This document shows, in pieces, positions 35,477-44,301 of a stretch of 64,000 nucleotides of DNA. Origin of the DNA: Actinoplanes sp. KI2 (lineage in GTDB: Bacteria; Actinomycetota; Actinomycetes; Mycobacteriales; Micromonosporaceae). The position numbers and the translations under genes are program-made. The stretch spans positions 1 through 64,000 of the forward strand of contig NZ_JAOSZE010000048.1 of assembly GCF_025630775.1 (NCBI RefSeq), in the 5' to 3' direction. The notes beneath the pieces are model-generated. The model was not told the origin of the DNA and did not search any database. It saw only the letters and a list, made by a program, of their open reading frames with translations. Within the stretch, counting starts at the first letter, position 1, and the number at the start of each line of letters is the position of its first letter.

Positions 35477-37111
35477 ATGGTCAGGCAGGGCAAAGCGGCG
35501 ATCATCGAGCAGTTCCTCGCCGACGGCTTCGGCTACATGTTCGGCAATCCCGGCACCGTCGAGCAGGGCTTTCTCGACGAGGTGGACCGGCACGACGGCT
35601 TCCAGTACATCCTGGGGCTTCAGGAGACCGTGGCCGCCGGGATCGCCGACGGGTACGCCCGGGCCAGCGGTGGTCCGGCGCTGCTCCAGCTGCACAGCGG
35701 AGTGGGCCTGGGCAACGCGATCGGGATGCTGTACCAGTCCAAGCGGGGCCACACGCCGCTGGTCGCGATAGCCGGTGAGGCGGGGCTGCCGTACGACGCC
35801 ATGGACGCGCAGATGGCCGCGGATCTGGTCGCGATGGCGCGGCCGGTGACGAAGTACGCCACCCGCGTGGTCGACCCGGGCTCGGTGCTGCGGGTCCTGC
35901 GCCGGGCCGTGAAGATTGCGATGACGCCGCCGCGGGGACCGGTCTTCGTGGCATTGCCGATGGACGTGCTCGACGCGCCCAACGACGAGCCGGTGGTACC
36001 CACGTCGATCCCGCAGGCCGCGGCCGCCGCCGTCCCGGAGCTGGTCGACCGGGCCGCGTCGCTGCTCGCCGGCGCCGTCCGCCCGATCGTCATCTTCGGC
36101 GACGGGGTGGTGGTGTCGGGCGCGCAGCAAGCGCTGACCCGCGTCGCCGAGCGGCTCGGCGCCGACGTCTGGGGCGCCGACTCGTCGGAGGTCGCCATCG
36201 ACGGCCGCCACCCGCTCTACCGTGGGCTGCTCGGGCACATGTTCGGCGGCGTGAGCACGGCCGCGGTAGCCGACGCCGACGCGGTCCTGGTGGTCGGGAC
36301 CTACCTGTTCCCCGAGGTGTTCCCGGCACTGTCGAGCCCGTTCCGGCCGGGCGCCCCGATCGTCCACATCGACCTGGACGGCTACGAGATCGCCAAGAAC
36401 CACCCGGTGACGCTCGGTCTCGTCGCGGATCCGAAGGCGACCCTGGACGCGCTGGCGGACGCGCTCGATCGGGTGACCACCCAGGAGGGCCGGGACCGGG
36501 CCGCCGCCCGCCTGGAGTCTCGCCGGGCGGAGCAGCCGGGGACGCCCGTGGACGACGGCACGATTCTCAGCGCCTTCATGAGGGCGGTGGCCGAGCGGGC
36601 GCCGGACGATCTGGTGGTCTTCGACGAGGGGCTCACCTCGTCGCCGGCCATCGGTGCGCACCTGCCGCCGCGGCTGCCGGGACATTGGTTCCTGACCCGG
36701 GGCGGGTCACTCGGGGTGGGCATCCCGGGCGCGATCGGCGCCAAGCTGGCCCGCCCCGACAAGACGGTCGTCGGGTTCACCGGCGACGGCGGAAGCATGT
36801 ACACGATCCAGGCCCTGGCGACCGCCGCCCGGTACGGCATCGGCGCCAAGTTCGTGATCTGCAACAACCACCGGTACCGGCTGCTCGACGACAACATCGC
36901 GGAGTACTGGCGGGAGCGCGGCATCGAGCGGCACGAGTTCCCCCATTCGTTCGATCTGTCCTCTCCGGACATCGGCTTCGTCGACCTGGCGCGTGGCTGT
37001 CGCGTCGACGCGGTCCGCGTCGAGAAGCCCGGCGAGGTCGACGAGGCCGTCGAGCGGATGTTCGCCGGAGACCGCCCGTTCCTCGTCGACCTTGTCACGG
37101 CTGCCGGTTGA
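35477..37111 (+). CDS. Thiamine-diphosphate enzyme, benzoylformate decarboxylase-like
   Basis: A 544-residue ThDP enzyme with the three-domain order of acetolactate synthase and benzoylformate decarboxylase. The cofactor-activating glutamate is E50 (GLQETVAAGIADGYAR), and the ThDP-magnesium motif begins GDGGS at 436-440 and runs into ICNNHRYRLLDDN. The N-terminal FGYMFGNPGTVEQGFLDEV and the closing residues resemble the benzoylformate decarboxylase group, which removes CO2 from 2-ketoacids or ligates aldehydes. Substrate unknown. GGAGG precedes the ATG. It is flanked on both sides by DJ-1-type proteins. Confidence 0.87.
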   Translation: MVRQGKAAIIEQFLADGFGYMFGNPGTVEQGFLDEVDRHDGFQYILGLQETVAAGIADGYARASGGPALLQLHSGVGLGNAIGMLYQSKRGHTPLVAIAGEAGLPYDAMDAQMAADLVAMARPVTKYATRVVDPGSVLRVLRRAVKIAMTPPRGPVFVALPMDVLDAPNDEPVVPTSIPQAAAAAVPELVDRAASLLAGAVRPIVIFGDGVVVSGAQQALTRVAERLGADVWGADSSEVAIDGRHPLYRGLLGHMFGGVSTAAVADADAVLVVGTYLFPEVFPALSSPFRPGAPIVHIDLDGYEIAKNHPVTLGLVADPKATLDALADALDRVTTQEGRDRAAARLESRRAEQPGTPVDDGTILSAFMRAVAERAPDDLVVFDEGLTSSPAIGAHLPPRLPGHWFLTRGGSLGVGIPGAIGAKLARPDKTVVGFTGDGGSMYTIQALATAARYGIGAKFVICNNHRYRLLDDNIAEYWRERGIERHEFPHSFDLSSPDIGFVDLARGCRVDAVRVEKPGEVDEAVERMFAGDRPFLVDLVTAAG

Positions 37112-37127
37112 CGCCAGGAGGCACACC

Positions 37128-37724
37128 ATGTCCGACATCGTCTCGAACCCGGCCGGCCCGCTCGCCGACCGGAAGATCGCGATCCTGATGGAGAGCGACT
37201 TCGTCGAGCAGGAGATCTTCTACTACGAGCGCAGGTTCGCCGAGGAGGGCGCCGAGGTCCACTTCCTGACCCGGATGTGGGACCAGCCGGCGCTGACGTT
37301 CACCGGTCACGAGTACCGGGTGCCGTTCACCGTCGACCGCAGCTTCGAGGGGGTCGACGTCGCCTCGTACGACGTGGTCATCGTGCCGTCGGGGATCGTC
37401 TCCGACCGGTTGCGGTACACCGACGACGTCAACCGGCTCGCGCCGGCGACCGAGTTCGTGCAGCGCGCGTTCGCCGCGCCGTCGGTGCTCGTCGGCATCA
37501 TCTGCCACGGCATGTGGCTGCTGGCGACCGTGCCCGAGCTCATCCGGGGCCGCAAGGTCGTGGCCCACAACAACCTGGTCGGCGACGTACGCAACATGGG
37601 CGGCGAATACGTCGACCAGGACGTGGTGGTCGACGGCAACCTGATCACCGGCCGCAGCGTCCACGAGTGCCACCTGTTCGCCCACACCATCGTCGGTCTG
37701 CTCGCCGAGCGGAAGCGTTCGTGA
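37128..37724 (+). CDS. DJ-1/PfpI family protein 2
   Basis: A 198-residue protein of the PfpI/YhbO type. It shows RKIAILMESDFVEQEIFYY at the start, VVIVPSGIVSDRLR, and the elbow VGIICHGMWLL with C126 and H127, the catalytic Cys-His pair of PfpI proteases and glyoxalase III-like enzymes. E28 in the early helix would complete the triad. Such proteins repair or hydrolyse reactive carbonyl adducts. CAGGAGG precedes the ATG. It lies 16 bp after the ThDP enzyme gene. Confidence 0.85.
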   Translation: MSDIVSNPAGPLADRKIAILMESDFVEQEIFYYERRFAEEGAEVHFLTRMWDQPALTFTGHEYRVPFTVDRSFEGVDVASYDVVIVPSGIVSDRLRYTDDVNRLAPATEFVQRAFAAPSVLVGIICHGMWLLATVPELIRGRKVVAHNNLVGDVRNMGGEYVDQDVVVDGNLITGRSVHECHLFAHTIVGLLAERKRS

Positions 37725-37751
37725 GGCCGGCCCGACCCGTGGAGGTTCCCC

Positions 37752-39566
37752 ATGCCTGACGACATCTACAGCCCGTTCATGGACACCATCGCGGGCTACG
37801 TCACCGAGTACGACAGCAGTCGAGGCGCGTTCACCATGGCGACCGCCGACGGCCGCCGGTTCGAGGTCGGCCTCACCGGCGACACGTCCGCCGAGCTGTT
37901 GCGCAACCTGGACGAGCCGTACGCCGACGCGAGCGGCCACATCGCGGAACTGCTCGCCCCGGGCCTGCACGTCATCGTGTACGGCGTTTTCTACCCGGAG
38001 AACAACGGCTTCACCTACGAGGCCAAGCGGCTCGTCTTCCTCGGCCGGAAGGTCGGCGAGTACAACTTCGAGAAGTCGACCTGGTGGATCGACCAGATCG
38101 GCTCGCTGGCGGGGTTCTACCGCAAGGCGCAGTTCGGCGCCGGCCCGATCGACTACCGCAGCTACCGTACGCAGATCCGGCTGGGCGGCGAGAAGGCCGC
38201 CAGCCACGTCCAGGAGACCGACACGATCTCCCGGATGGTCTACGGCATGGCCTCGGCCTACATGCTCACCGGCCACGACGAGTTCCTCGAGATCGCCGAG
38301 AAGGGCACCCAGTACCTGCGCGACCACATGCGGTTCGTGGACCCGGACAACGACATCGTGTACTGGTACCACGGCATCAAGGTCGACGGAGACCGTGAGG
38401 AGAAGCTGTTCACCTCGGAGTTCGACGACGACTACGACGCCGTGCCGATGTACGAGCAGATCTACGCCCTCGCCGGGCCGACGCAGACCTTCCGCATCAC
38501 CGGCGACAAGCGCATCCGTTCCGACATCGATCACACGATGCGTCTTTTCGAGAACCATTTCCGTGACCACGAGGGCGGCGGGTACTACTCGCACATCGAT
38601 CCGATAAGGCTGAGCCCGCACGCCGACACGCTCGGCTACAACAAGTCGCGCAAGAACTGGAACTCGGTGGGCGACCACGCGCCCGCGTACCTGATCAACG
38701 CGTTCCTCGCCACCGGCGACCCGGGCTACGCCGAGATGCTGGAGCGGACGTTCGACACGATCGTCACGCACTTCCCCGACTACGAGAACAGCCCCTTCGT
38801 CAACGAGCGGTTCTTCACCGACTGGTCACCCGACCACGGGCACAGCTGGCAGCAGAACCGGGCGGTTGTCGGGCACAACCTCAAGATCGCCTGGAACCTG
38901 ATGCGCATGCAAGCGCACCGGCCGAAGGACGAATATCTGCGGCTCGCCACCCACATCGCCGGCATCATGCCGCCGGTCGGCAGCGACCGGCAGCGCGGCG
39001 GCTGGTACGACGTCGTCGAACGCGTGCGCGGCGACGACCAGCAGTGGCACCGGTTCGCCTGGCACGACCGCAAGGCGTGGTGGCAGCAGGAGCAGGCGAT
39101 CCTCGCGTACCTGATTCTCTACGGCAGCCTGGGCGGCGACGATCTGCACCGCGAGGCCCGCCAGGCCGAGGCCTTCTACAACACGTTCTTCCTCGACCAC
39201 GACGAGGGCGCCGTCTATTTCAACGTGCTGGCCAACGGGATGCCCTACCTGCTCGGCACCGAGCGGCTCAAGGGCAGCCACTCGATGAGCATGTACCACT
39301 CGGCGGAGCTGTGCTACCTCTCCGCCGTCTACAACAACCTGCTCATGAACCGCCAGCCGCTGACCCTGTGGTTCAAGCCGCGGCCGGACGCCGACCGCAC
39401 GCTGCGGGTCGCGCCCGACCTGTTGCCGAAGGGCCGGGTGCGGCTGGACAAGGTCGAGATCGACGGCAAGCCGCACGAGGTCTTCGACCCCACCGAGATG
39501 ACCGTCGAGCTGCCGGGCTCCTCCGACGACCTGACCGTCAAGGTCCAGCTCGTCGCCGCTGGTTGA
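37752..39566 (+). CDS. AGE-fold epimerase/isomerase-like protein with N-terminal beta domain
   Basis: A 604-residue protein. Residues 1 to about 100 form a beta-rich, OB-like domain (IAGYVTEYDSSRGAFTMAT). Residues about 110-510 form an alpha/alpha barrel of the N-acylglucosamine 2-epimerase type, with DTISRMVYGMASAYMLTG, GHSWQQNRAVVGHNLK and RKAWWQQEQAILAYL carrying the His, Arg and Trp residues that line such pockets. A C-terminal beta domain (DRTLRVAPDLLPKGRV) follows. AGE-fold enzymes epimerise or isomerise aldoses; the extra domains suggest polymer or protein contact. It lies 27 bp after the PfpI gene and 45 bp before the STAS gene. Confidence 0.75.
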   Translation: MPDDIYSPFMDTIAGYVTEYDSSRGAFTMATADGRRFEVGLTGDTSAELLRNLDEPYADASGHIAELLAPGLHVIVYGVFYPENNGFTYEAKRLVFLGRKVGEYNFEKSTWWIDQIGSLAGFYRKAQFGAGPIDYRSYRTQIRLGGEKAASHVQETDTISRMVYGMASAYMLTGHDEFLEIAEKGTQYLRDHMRFVDPDNDIVYWYHGIKVDGDREEKLFTSEFDDDYDAVPMYEQIYALAGPTQTFRITGDKRIRSDIDHTMRLFENHFRDHEGGGYYSHIDPIRLSPHADTLGYNKSRKNWNSVGDHAPAYLINAFLATGDPGYAEMLERTFDTIVTHFPDYENSPFVNERFFTDWSPDHGHSWQQNRAVVGHNLKIAWNLMRMQAHRPKDEYLRLATHIAGIMPPVGSDRQRGGWYDVVERVRGDDQQWHRFAWHDRKAWWQQEQAILAYLILYGSLGGDDLHREARQAEAFYNTFFLDHDEGAVYFNVLANGMPYLLGTERLKGSHSMSMYHSAELCYLSAVYNNLLMNRQPLTLWFKPRPDADRTLRVAPDLLPKGRVRLDKVEIDGKPHEVFDPTEMTVELPGSSDDLTVKVQLVAAG

Positions 39567-39611
39567 CAGCGCGCCACGGGGAAGCCGGCAGGCGAGTATT
39601 GGGAGTGCATT

Positions 39612-39974
39612 GTGGATATCCAGAGACACGTCGTTGACTCGATCATGGTGATCAGCCTCGCCGGCGACCTCGATGGGCGCTTCGCCGCAACGGTTCAGGA
39701 GGAGGTGCTCCGGTCGCTTCCGCGCGACGAGCGCATCCTCCTGGACCTGACGAGCGTCCCCTTCGTCTCCAGCGCCGGCCTGCGCACGATGTTGCTGATC
39801 TACCGGCAGGCGCAGGTGGTGAACAGTTCGGTCGCCCTCGTGGGTCTGTCCGCCGAACTGAGTTCCGTCCTGTCCGCCACCGGCTTCCTCGGATTCTTCG
39901 TCGTGGCGGACACGGTCGCCGAGGGCGTACGGGCGTTGAACAAGTCTGAGTTGAAACGGAGCAGCCTGACATGA
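39612..39974 (+). CDS. STAS-domain anti-sigma factor antagonist 1
   Basis: A 120-residue SpoIIAA/RsbV-like switch protein. The phosphorylation loop is VPFVSSAGLRTML with serines at 53-54. When dephosphorylated, such proteins bind the cognate kinase and free its target. The GTG start follows a weak site; the stop overlaps the glgX start by 4 bp (ATGA), so a regulator and a metabolic enzyme are co-translated. A second STAS protein follows glgX, and the matching kinase and phosphatase are encoded further on. Confidence 0.87.
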   Translation: MDIQRHVVDSIMVISLAGDLDGRFAATVQEEVLRSLPRDERILLDLTSVPFVSSAGLRTMLLIYRQAQVVNSSVALVGLSAELSSVLSATGFLGFFVVADTVAEGVRALNKSELKRSSLT

Positions 39975-42106
39975 CCAGTCCGCTCGTGCTCCGGGACCGG
40001 ATCGATTCGTTTCCGACCGATCAGATCGCCGGCTACGACGTCCGTCCCGGGCGTGCCTTCCCGTTCGGCGCGACCCTCGTGCCCGGCGGCGTCAATTTCT
40101 CGATCTTCTCCAGCGGCGCCGAGGCCATCTCGCTGGTCCTGTTCCGGCGGGGCGCCAAGACCCCCGTCGCGGAGATCCCCTTCCCCGACGAGTACCGGGT
40201 CGGCGGGGTCTGGGCGATGACCGTCTTCGGCCTGGACTTCGAGGACATCGAGTACGGCTACCGCGCCTTCGGTCCGGCCGATCCCGAACCCGGCGACCAG
40301 TACGACTCGACCCGGATTCTGGCCGACCCGTACGCGAAGGCGATGTCGGGTCGCGACGTGTGGGGCACGCAACCGGACTGGGACGACCCGTACCCGTACC
40401 GATCCCGGCTGACCTTCGACGACTTCGACTGGGACGGCGACCATCCCCTCCGCATCCCGGCCGAGGACCTGGTGATCTACGAGGCGCACGTGCGGGGCTT
40501 CACCCGGCACCCGTCCGCGGGCGTCGCCGAGCCGGGCACCTTCGCCGGCCTGGTGGAGAAGATTCCGTACCTGCGTGAGCTCGGGGTCAACTGCGTCGAG
40601 CTGATGCCGGTGTTCGAGTTCGACGAGTTCGAGAACAGCCGGATCCACCCGGAGACCGGCGAGCGGCTGTTCAACTACTGGGGCTACTCGACCGTCGGGT
40701 TCTTCGCGCCGAAGGCCGGATATGCCGCGACCGGCAAATACGGAATGCAGCGCGACGAGTTCAAGAACATGGTCAAGGAGATGCATCGGGCCGGCATCGA
40801 GGTGATTCTCGACGTCGTCTTCAACCATACCGCGGAGGGGAACGAGAACGGCCCGACCATTCATTTCCGTGGCCTGGACAATCGCACCTACTACATGCTG
40901 ACCCCCGACGGCTATTACTACAATTTCAGTGGCACCGGGAACACGTTCAACTGCAACAACCCGGTCGTCCGGGACTACGTGCACTGGTGCTTGCGGTATT
41001 GGGCCAGCGAGTATCACGTCGACGGTTTCCGATTCGACCTCGCGGCGATCCTCGCCCGCGGGCTCGACGGCGCGCCCATGCAGAATCCGCCGCTGCCCGA
41101 GGCGCTGGCCTACGACCCGCTGCTGCGGGACTGCCGGCTCATCGCCGAGGCGTGGGACGCCGGCGGTCTCTACCAGGTGGGCTCGTTCCCCAACTACTTC
41201 CGCTGGTCGGAGTGGAACGGGAAGTACCGCGACACGCTGCGGCGGTTCCTCAAGGGGGACATGGGTACCGCGTCCGAGCTCGCGACCAGGATGGTCGGCT
41301 CGCCCGACCTGTACGAGCACCGCAGCGCCCTCGCCTCGATCAATTTCATCACGTGCCACGACGGGTTCACCCTCGCCGACCTGGTGTCCTTCAACGACAA
41401 GCACAACGAGGCCAACGGCGAGGACAACCGGGACGGCGGCAACGACAACAACAGCTGGAACTGCGGCGTCGAGGGGGCGACCGGCGACCGGGGCGTGCTC
41501 CGCCTGCGCCGCCGGCAGATGAAGAACGCGCTGCTCCTGCTGCTGCTCAGCCAGGGGACCCCGATGATCCTCGCCGGCGACGAGATCGGCCGTACCCAGC
41601 AGGGCAACAACAACGCCTACAACCACGACTCGGAACTGACCTGGGTGGACTGGTCGCTGGCGGACGAGAACTCGGAGCTGTTCCGGTTCGTCAGCCGCTG
41701 TATCGACTTCCGGATGGCGCACGCCGTGCTGCGCGGCCGCCACCACCCGACCGGCGACGACCGGTCCGGCACCGGGTACCCCGACGTGAGCTGGCACGGG
41801 GTCCGGGCGTGGCAGCCGGACTGGTCACCGACCAGCCGTCTGATGTGCCTCATGCGCAGCGGTCGCGGGGCCGATGGCACGAGTGAGCACATCTACGTGG
41901 CCGCGAACTCCCACTGGGAAGACCACGAGGTCGAGCTGCCGGTGCTCCCCGACGGGATGCGCTGGCATCTGTTCGCCGACACGGCAGCGGAGGAGCCCGC
42001 CGACGTGAACGTCCCGGGCGCCGAGCCGGTGCTGGCCGACCAGCAGTGGATCAAGGTGGGCGGGCGGGCGACGCTGGTGCTCGTCGGCCGTTACGCCGGC
42101 ATCTGA
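39971..42106 (+). CDS. glgX: Glycogen debranching enzyme GlgX (isoamylase type)
   Basis: A 711-residue GH13 enzyme that cleaves alpha-1,6 branches of glycogen or limit dextrins. It has an N-terminal CBM48-like domain (about 25-130) and a catalytic barrel: nucleophile D356 (GFRFDLAAIL), acid E393 (LIAEAWDAGG) and third carboxylate D464 (TCHDGFTLADLV). The length fits GlgX. In other bacteria glgX sits with glgP, glgC or treYZ; here it lies between two STAS genes, which is unusual and suggests control by partner switching or local sugar release for the neighbouring AGE, GMC and nucleotidyltransferase enzymes. Confidence 0.93.
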   Translation: MTSPLVLRDRIDSFPTDQIAGYDVRPGRAFPFGATLVPGGVNFSIFSSGAEAISLVLFRRGAKTPVAEIPFPDEYRVGGVWAMTVFGLDFEDIEYGYRAFGPADPEPGDQYDSTRILADPYAKAMSGRDVWGTQPDWDDPYPYRSRLTFDDFDWDGDHPLRIPAEDLVIYEAHVRGFTRHPSAGVAEPGTFAGLVEKIPYLRELGVNCVELMPVFEFDEFENSRIHPETGERLFNYWGYSTVGFFAPKAGYAATGKYGMQRDEFKNMVKEMHRAGIEVILDVVFNHTAEGNENGPTIHFRGLDNRTYYMLTPDGYYYNFSGTGNTFNCNNPVVRDYVHWCLRYWASEYHVDGFRFDLAAILARGLDGAPMQNPPLPEALAYDPLLRDCRLIAEAWDAGGLYQVGSFPNYFRWSEWNGKYRDTLRRFLKGDMGTASELATRMVGSPDLYEHRSALASINFITCHDGFTLADLVSFNDKHNEANGEDNRDGGNDNNSWNCGVEGATGDRGVLRLRRRQMKNALLLLLLSQGTPMILAGDEIGRTQQGNNNAYNHDSELTWVDWSLADENSELFRFVSRCIDFRMAHAVLRGRHHPTGDDRSGTGYPDVSWHGVRAWQPDWSPTSRLMCLMRSGRGADGTSEHIYVAANSHWEDHEVELPVLPDGMRWHLFADTAAEEPADVNVPGAEPVLADQQWIKVGGRATLVLVGRYAGI

Positions 42107-42144
42107 CCGGCCCAGCATCCGTTACCTGACAAGGAGTTACGCAG

Positions 42145-42468
42145 ATGGGATTCAACGCAACACTGAGCCGCGACGGGCGGACCGCGCTGATCACGCTCGA
42201 GGGCGAGCTGGACACACTGCATGCGGAGAACTTCCGGGACCAGGTCGAGGAGGCGGCCACCGGCGTCGAGGTCGAGCAGTTGGTCCTCGACATGACCAAC
42301 CTGACCTACATCTCGTCCGCCGGCATGCGCGGCCTGGTGTTCGCCCGGCAAAAGATGGGCGACGGCGTCCGCATCGTTCTCGTCCGCACGAGCCAGGCCG
42401 TCGAACAGACCATCCGGCTCGTCGGATTCCACCAGAGCGTCGTCTTCAGTGACGAGGTACCCGACTAG
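42145..42468 (+). CDS. STAS-domain anti-sigma factor antagonist 2
   Basis: A 107-residue RsbV-like protein with the phosphorylation loop LTYISSAGMRGLV, serines at 57-58. It is closer to classical anti-anti-sigma factors than the first STAS protein of this operon. AAGGAG precedes the ATG. It lies 8 bp before the RsbW-like kinase gene, the standard arrangement of a partner-switching pair. Confidence 0.9.
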   Translation: MGFNATLSRDGRTALITLEGELDTLHAENFRDQVEEAATGVEVEQLVLDMTNLTYISSAGMRGLVFARQKMGDGVRIVLVRTSQAVEQTIRLVGFHQSVVFSDEVPD

Positions 42469-42476
42469 GAGGTTTC

Positions 42477-42890
42477 GTGGAACGGCTGACTCTGCCGGCC
42501 GTCCTCGACTCGCTCGAGGAGGTAGTTGCGTTTGTCGGCGGGCTCGCCTGCGTGGCGGGCCTGTCCGAGCCGCAAGCTCGGCGACTGCGACTCGCGACGG
42601 AGGAGTTCGTCACCAACATCGTGGTCCACGGCCACGACGGCGGCGTGGCCACCGCCGAGATGGAGATCGCCGGGGGTGTCGAATCCGACCGGGTCTGGCT
42701 GATCCTGATCGACCGGGGACCTCCGTTCGACCCGGACACCGTGGGCCCGCCGGACGACCTCAACGAGCCGCTCGCCCGGCGGCGCCTCGGAGGGCTCGGC
42801 CTGTTTCTGGCCAGGGACGCGGCAGACCAGATCACCTACGAGCACAGCGGTGGCCGCAACCGCACCACGATCGTCGTCAACCGGCGGTGA
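42477..42890 (+). CDS. RsbW-like anti-sigma/serine kinase (HATPase)
   Basis: A 137-residue GHKL ATPase. The N-box has E43 and N47 (ATEEFVTNIVVHGHDGG), the G1 box is DRGPPFDP, and the G2 box GGLGLFLARDAADQ. It would phosphorylate one or both STAS proteins and hold an unknown target when they are phosphorylated. No sigma factor gene lies in the window, so the target is elsewhere or is not a sigma factor. GTG start after AGGAGG. Next comes the opposing phosphatase. Confidence 0.9.
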   Translation: MERLTLPAVLDSLEEVVAFVGGLACVAGLSEPQARRLRLATEEFVTNIVVHGHDGGVATAEMEIAGGVESDRVWLILIDRGPPFDPDTVGPPDDLNEPLARRRLGGLGLFLARDAADQITYEHSGGRNRTTIVVNRR

Positions 42891-42948
42891 CACGCCGGCC
42901 GGGTCGTGGCCGCGGTCGCGGTCCACGTGCCAAAAGAAGGGGGATGCC

Positions 42949-44238
42949 GTGTTGCACGGGCTCACGTTGGTGGTGAGTGAGCGATCGGTCACGGCGGACA
43001 ACCTCTGCGCGGCGGTCAACTCCGACGGGTTGCCGGCTCGGGTGGTCAGCCCCGCCGAGGTGCTCGCCGGCCGGTACGCCGACGAGGACTGCGCCGACTT
43101 CCTCCTGATCAACGCCTCGCTCCGGTTGCACGTCGTGGGGCGACTCACTCAATGGTTCATGCAGCGCAACAGCCGGTTGCCGACCGTGGTCATGTTCGCG
43201 GAGAGAGACTTCCGCGAGCTCGAGGAGCACGTGACGGCCGGGCTTGACTACATCATCCCGCCGTTCCTGCCGGGCCTGGTCGGCAGCCGGCTGGCCGCCT
43301 TTCACGTCCGGCAGGTCATGTCGCGGACGGCTCGCGACATCCAGTTCGCGGCCAACCTGGTCAAGTACGAGCGTGAGCTGCACATCGGGCGCGAGATCCA
43401 GGCCGGGTTCCTGCCCGACGTGCTGCCTGCCCCGGAGGGCTGGCAGCTGACCGCGCGGTGTCAGCCCGCGCTCGAGGTGGGCGGCGACTTCTACGACGCG
43501 TTCGAGGTGCTCGGCGGCACCCGGATCGGACTGGTCGTCGCCGACGTCTGTGACAAGGGCGTCGGCGCGGCGATGTTCATGGCGCTGATCCGGAGCCTGA
43601 TCCGGCACACGGCGGGCTGTCTCGACCCGTGCCTGCAGCCCGGTGCACCGGCCGGGCCGGAGCGGGACGCGGCGGGAACCCTGCTGTCGCAGGCGATCGT
43701 CACGACCAACCGGTACCTGACCACCAACCATCTCGCTCAGGGGTACTTCGCCACGATGTTCTTCGGCGTCCTGGACCCGGCCGACGGCTCGCTGGTGTAC
43801 GCGAACTGCGGCCACAACCCGCCGGTGGTCCGCCGTGCCGACGGCGAGCAGAGCCGGCTCTGGCCGACCGGCCCGGCCCTCGGGCTGGTGCCGGGTTCGG
43901 TGTTCGACCTGGGCCGGATCCGGCTCGGGCACGGCGACCTGCTCTTCGCCTATACCGACGGCATACCGGAGGCGAAGGACGTCAACGGCCGGTTCTTCGG
44001 CGACGACCGGATGCTCGCGCTCATCCAGGCGAAGGACTCCGGCGCCGATGAACTGGTCGAGATGTTCGAGCGCCGGCTGGCTGCCCACGTGGGGTTCGCC
44101 GAGCGGTCCGATGACATCACGATGCTCGCGCTGCACCGTCGGCCCGACGACCGGGACGCCGAGGCGCGCGGCAAGGCAGCAGCCGGGCCGCCGTGGAGGT
44201 GGGGCCGCCCTGTGGACGGCGGGCCGGCGGGCCGATGA
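42949..44238 (+). CDS. SpoIIE-type PP2C phosphatase with pseudo-receiver domain
   Basis: A 429-residue phosphatase that would dephosphorylate the STAS proteins. Residues about 1-120 have a response-regulator-like fold, but the phospho-acceptor position is N55 (FLLINASL), the acidic pocket is VVSERS, and the conserved Lys is Pro (YIIPPF): it cannot be phosphorylated normally. The PP2C part shows REIQAGFLPDVLP, GGDFYDAF, DVCDKGVGAAMFM, YTDGIPEA and SDDITMLAL. A coiled linker joins the two. GTG 42949 with AAGAAGGGGG upstream is preferred over upstream in-frame codons. Probably senses a ligand rather than phosphorelay. Confidence 0.87.
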   Translation: MLHGLTLVVSERSVTADNLCAAVNSDGLPARVVSPAEVLAGRYADEDCADFLLINASLRLHVVGRLTQWFMQRNSRLPTVVMFAERDFRELEEHVTAGLDYIIPPFLPGLVGSRLAAFHVRQVMSRTARDIQFAANLVKYERELHIGREIQAGFLPDVLPAPEGWQLTARCQPALEVGGDFYDAFEVLGGTRIGLVVADVCDKGVGAAMFMALIRSLIRHTAGCLDPCLQPGAPAGPERDAAGTLLSQAIVTTNRYLTTNHLAQGYFATMFFGVLDPADGSLVYANCGHNPPVVRRADGEQSRLWPTGPALGLVPGSVFDLGRIRLGHGDLLFAYTDGIPEAKDVNGRFFGDDRMLALIQAKDSGADELVEMFERRLAAHVGFAERSDDITMLALHRRPDDRDAEARGKAAAGPPWRWGRPVDGGPAGR

Positions 44239-44301
44239 CCGTCTTGCGGACCCAAGCCGCACGCGATGCCCGGACAAGATCAGCACACGTCCGTTGGGAG
44301 G

